In this document: positions 61,942 through 64,000 of the stretch, piece after piece | Position numbering within the stretch: the first letter of the stretch is position 1 | Layout: every line of letters starts with the position of its first letter | Origin: Chitinophaga pinensis | Lineage (GTDB): Bacteria; Bacteroidota; Bacteroidia; Chitinophagales; CAIOSU01 | Direction: 5' to 3' | Length of the DNA: 64,000 bases | Assembly (NCBI GenBank): GCA_945901065.1 | Contig: CAMDKI010000003.1 | Location: 1-64,000 of the forward strand | The notes under the pieces: model-generated | The model's input: only the letters and a program-made list of their open reading frames with translations | Database searches by the model: none | What the model was told of the DNA's origin: nothing | Translations under genes and position numbers: made by a program

Positions 61942-63306
61942 ATGAAAGTAAAACCCACCATACCCAAAGGCACCCGCGATTTCGGACCGAATGAGGTGTA
62001 TAAACGCAACTACATATTCGGCACCATTCGCAGTGTGTTTGAGAAGTACGGCTACCAGCCACTGGAAACGCCTACCATGGAAAACCTGGAAACCCTGACC
62101 GGAAAATATGGCGAAGAGGGCGACCAACTATTGTTTAAGGTGCTGGATAGTGGCGACTTTTTGAAAGATGTGAAGCCCGATGTTTACGAGAGCAAAGATG
62201 CCAAAAAGCTGTCGTTTGCTATAGCTAGCAAGGGTTTGCGTTATGACTTAACCATACCATTTGCGCGCTACGTGGTAATGAACCAAAACGAGATTACGTT
62301 CCCGTTTAAGCGCTACCAAATACAACCGGTGTGGCGTGCCGATAGACCCCAAAAAGGCCGCTACCGTGAGTTTTACCAATGCGATGTGGACGTGGTGGGC
62401 AGCAATAGCTTGTTAAACGAAGCCGAACTGGTGCAGATATATGATGAGGTGTTTGATAAACTAGGTGTCGCCGTTACCATTAAACTCAACAACCGTAAGC
62501 TATTGGCTGGCCTTGCTGAAATGGCGGGCGTAAGCGACCAATTGACGCACCTTACCGTAGCCATTGATAAACTAGATAAAATTGGTGCTGAAAGCGTTAC
62601 TAAAGAATTGATTACCCGCGGTATTAACCCAAGCGTGCTCGACTTTTTGATTGAAACGGAGGGTATGGAAAACCGCGAAAAGCTAGCCAAAGTAAAAGAG
62701 CACCTCAAAAACTCAGCAATTGGGTTGCAGGGCGTTGCCGAAATGGAAACGGTACTGAACTACTTGGATATGGCCAAGCTTTATGGTGCTAATGTTGAGT
62801 TTGACCTCACCTTAGCCCGCGGCCTAAACTACTACACGGGGACTATTTTTGAAGTAAAAGCCGATGCCGTAGAAATGGGCAGCATTGGTGGCGGTGGCAG
62901 ATACGATAACCTTACGGGCATGTTTGGCCTGAACGGTGTATCGGGCGTAGGCGTGAGCTTTGGTGCAGAGCGTATTTATGATGTAATGGAGGAATTGGAA
63001 CTTTTTCCGGATACCGTTGCTCGCGGCACAATGGCGCTGTTTATCAACTTTGGTGGAGAACATGAACGAGTTGCTTTGGGCTATTTGCAAAAACTCCGCA
63101 AAGCGGGCATTAGCGCCGAGCTTTTCCCTAGTGACGATAAAATGGCCAAGCAAATGAAATATGCCAACGCCAAAAATGTACACTTTGTAGTGTTCGTGGG
63201 CGAAGAAGAGTTGAAACGTGAGAAGATAACGGTGAAAAACATGCTTACCGGCGAGCAAAACGAGTTGGTAATTGAACAATTGATTACCTTGCTGCATCAA
63301 GCATGA
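61942..63306 (+). CDS. hisS: histidine-tRNA ligase
   Basis: 454 residues. Class II synthetase signatures: PKGTRDF, motif 2 in QPVWRADRPQKGRYREFYQC, the histidine-binding loop LARGLNYYTGTIFEV and motif 3 GSIGGGGRYDNLTG plus SFGAERIYDVME. The C-terminal anticodon-binding domain begins near GTMALFINFGG. Charges tRNA-His. Its TGA overlaps the hutH ATG as ATGA. Confidence 0.97.
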   Translation: MKVKPTIPKGTRDFGPNEVYKRNYIFGTIRSVFEKYGYQPLETPTMENLETLTGKYGEEGDQLLFKVLDSGDFLKDVKPDVYESKDAKKLSFAIASKGLRYDLTIPFARYVVMNQNEITFPFKRYQIQPVWRADRPQKGRYREFYQCDVDVVGSNSLLNEAELVQIYDEVFDKLGVAVTIKLNNRKLLAGLAEMAGVSDQLTHLTVAIDKLDKIGAESVTKELITRGINPSVLDFLIETEGMENREKLAKVKEHLKNSAIGLQGVAEMETVLNYLDMAKLYGANVEFDLTLARGLNYYTGTIFEVKADAVEMGSIGGGGRYDNLTGMFGLNGVSGVGVSFGAERIYDVMEELELFPDTVARGTMALFINFGGEHERVALGYLQKLRKAGISAELFPSDDKMAKQMKYANAKNVHFVVFVGEEELKREKITVKNMLTGEQNELVIEQLITLLHQA

Positions 63307-64000
63307 GCAACACTTTCCATATCGGGGCAGGGCCACTGAGTGTGCAACAACTGAAAACGTTGTTGTCGGGTAAGCACCAATTGGAACTGGCAACGGAGGC
63401 CCAGCAGCGCATACAGCGCTGCCGTGAATACTTGGAGCGTAAACTGAACGATACCAACGACCTTTACTATGGAATCAATACGGGTTTTGGTAGCCTCTGC
63501 GATGTGGCGATTGACAAAACCCAGATTGAGCAACTGCAAGAGAATCTAGTATTGAGCCATTCCTGTGGCATAGGCGCATTGGTTCCGCAACCCATCATCA
63601 AGCTCATGCTGCTGCTCAAGGCGCATGCCCTGGGTTTGGGGCATTCGGGAGTGCGGGTAGAGTTAGTGCAGCGTGTGCTGGAGTTATACAACCGCAATAT
63701 TATCCCCGTAATATACGAGCAAGGTTCATTGGGTGCCTCTGGCGATTTGGCTCCACTGGCGCACTTGAGCCTTACCCTTATCGGGAAAGGCGAAGTGTAT
63801 TATAAGGGCGAAACTGTCCCATCATTGCAAGCATTGCAGGCCGAAGGTTTGGAGCCTCTTACGCTTAAAGCTAAGGAAGGCTTGGCGCTATTGAACGGTA
63901 CCCAGTTTATGACCGCCTATGGCGTGCATACCTTGCTATTGGCGCACCGTTTGGCCGGGCAAGTCGATATGATAAGCGCTGTGTCCTTGGATGCTTTCGA
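63303..64000 (+). CDS. hutH: histidine ammonia-lyase, C-terminal part cut by window edge
   Basis: First ~232 residues of the MIO-family lyase; it runs off the right edge. DLYYGINTGFGSLCDV carries the catalytic Tyr and GSLGASGDLAPLAHLSL the Ala-Ser-Gly that cyclises to MIO. NGTQFMTAY also fits. Deaminates histidine to urocanate. The ATG at 63303 overlaps the hisS stop by four bases, so it is translationally coupled to the histidine-charging enzyme. Without the rest of the gene a tyrosine/phenylalanine lyase is not excluded, but His is the most likely substrate. Confidence 0.9.
   Translation, partial: MSNTFHIGAGPLSVQQLKTLLSGKHQLELATEAQQRIQRCREYLERKLNDTNDLYYGINTGFGSLCDVAIDKTQIEQLQENLVLSHSCGIGALVPQPIIKLMLLLKAHALGLGHSGVRVELVQRVLELYNRNIIPVIYEQGSLGASGDLAPLAHLSLTLIGKGEVYYKGETVPSLQALQAEGLEPLTLKAKEGLALLNGTQFMTAYGVHTLLLAHRLAGQVDMISAVSLDAF

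Overview
The window looks like the chromosome of a member of the Bacteroidota, most likely a Chitinophagales or Sphingobacteriales relative. The evidence is internal. Many start sites are preceded by the Bacteroidota -7 promoter word TAnnTTTG and show no Shine-Dalgarno tract. One secreted protein ends in a type IX secretion (T9SS) sorting domain and carries SprB-type repeats. Phylum-typical families occur: a DUF4292 lipoprotein, a DUF4837 remnant, LytTR/His_kinase two-component genes and collagen-like proteins with a Bacteroidota N-terminal domain. No rRNA, tRNA, CRISPR array, insertion sequence or prophage was seen.

Layout. 1-2.0 kb: two tandem collagen-like secreted proteins on the minus strand, the first cut by the window edge. 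2.2-3.9 kb: a LytS/LytR-type two-component pair. 4.1-6.0 kb: small or membrane proteins and a TPR protein. 6.0-11.2 kb: a surface polysaccharide block (O-antigen ligase/polymerase, Wzz, flippase, divergent glycosyltransferase). 11.2-14.1 kb: a lipoprotein phosphodiesterase, RidA and a reduced 3-hydroxyacyl-CoA dehydrogenase-like protein. 14.2-19.9 kb: a 1922-residue secreted protein with lectin-like domains and five near-identical 68-residue repeats. 20.3-31.1 kb: a long minus-strand envelope cluster (lpxD, dut, nucleotidyltransferase, TPR lipoprotein, DUF4292, EnvC-like LytM protein, tatA, gatA, lytic transglycosylase), ending in a decayed DUF4837 gene. 31.4-49.8 kb: mostly metabolic and housekeeping genes (gcvT, Kir-type channel, SlyD, M42 and S9 peptidases, lipid kinase, WYL regulator, glutamate dehydrogenase family, NhaD-type antiporter, lipocalin, typA). 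50-55.2 kb: a PhoX-like protein, polyprenyl synthase, a DUF1295 protein and an unrecognised 358-residue protein. 55.3-59.1 kb: a large T9SS-secreted amidase. 59.3-64 kb: isocitrate dehydrogenase, a divergent LysR regulator, hisS, and hutH running off the right edge.

How the genes work together. Cell-envelope building and remodelling dominate: lipid A (LpxD), polysaccharide export and polymerisation, peptidoglycan cutting (lytic transglycosylase, amidase, a non-catalytic LytM regulator), Tat export and large secreted adhesin-like proteins. Within the envelope cluster, adjacent genes overlap by 4 to 11 bases, which suggests translational coupling. No clearly new multi-gene system was identified. 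The most unusual items are the putative two-activity T9SS amidase, the decayed DUF4837 gene in an otherwise intact cluster, the catalytically degenerate LytM protein, the repeat-rich surface proteins, and several families of short intergenic repeats.
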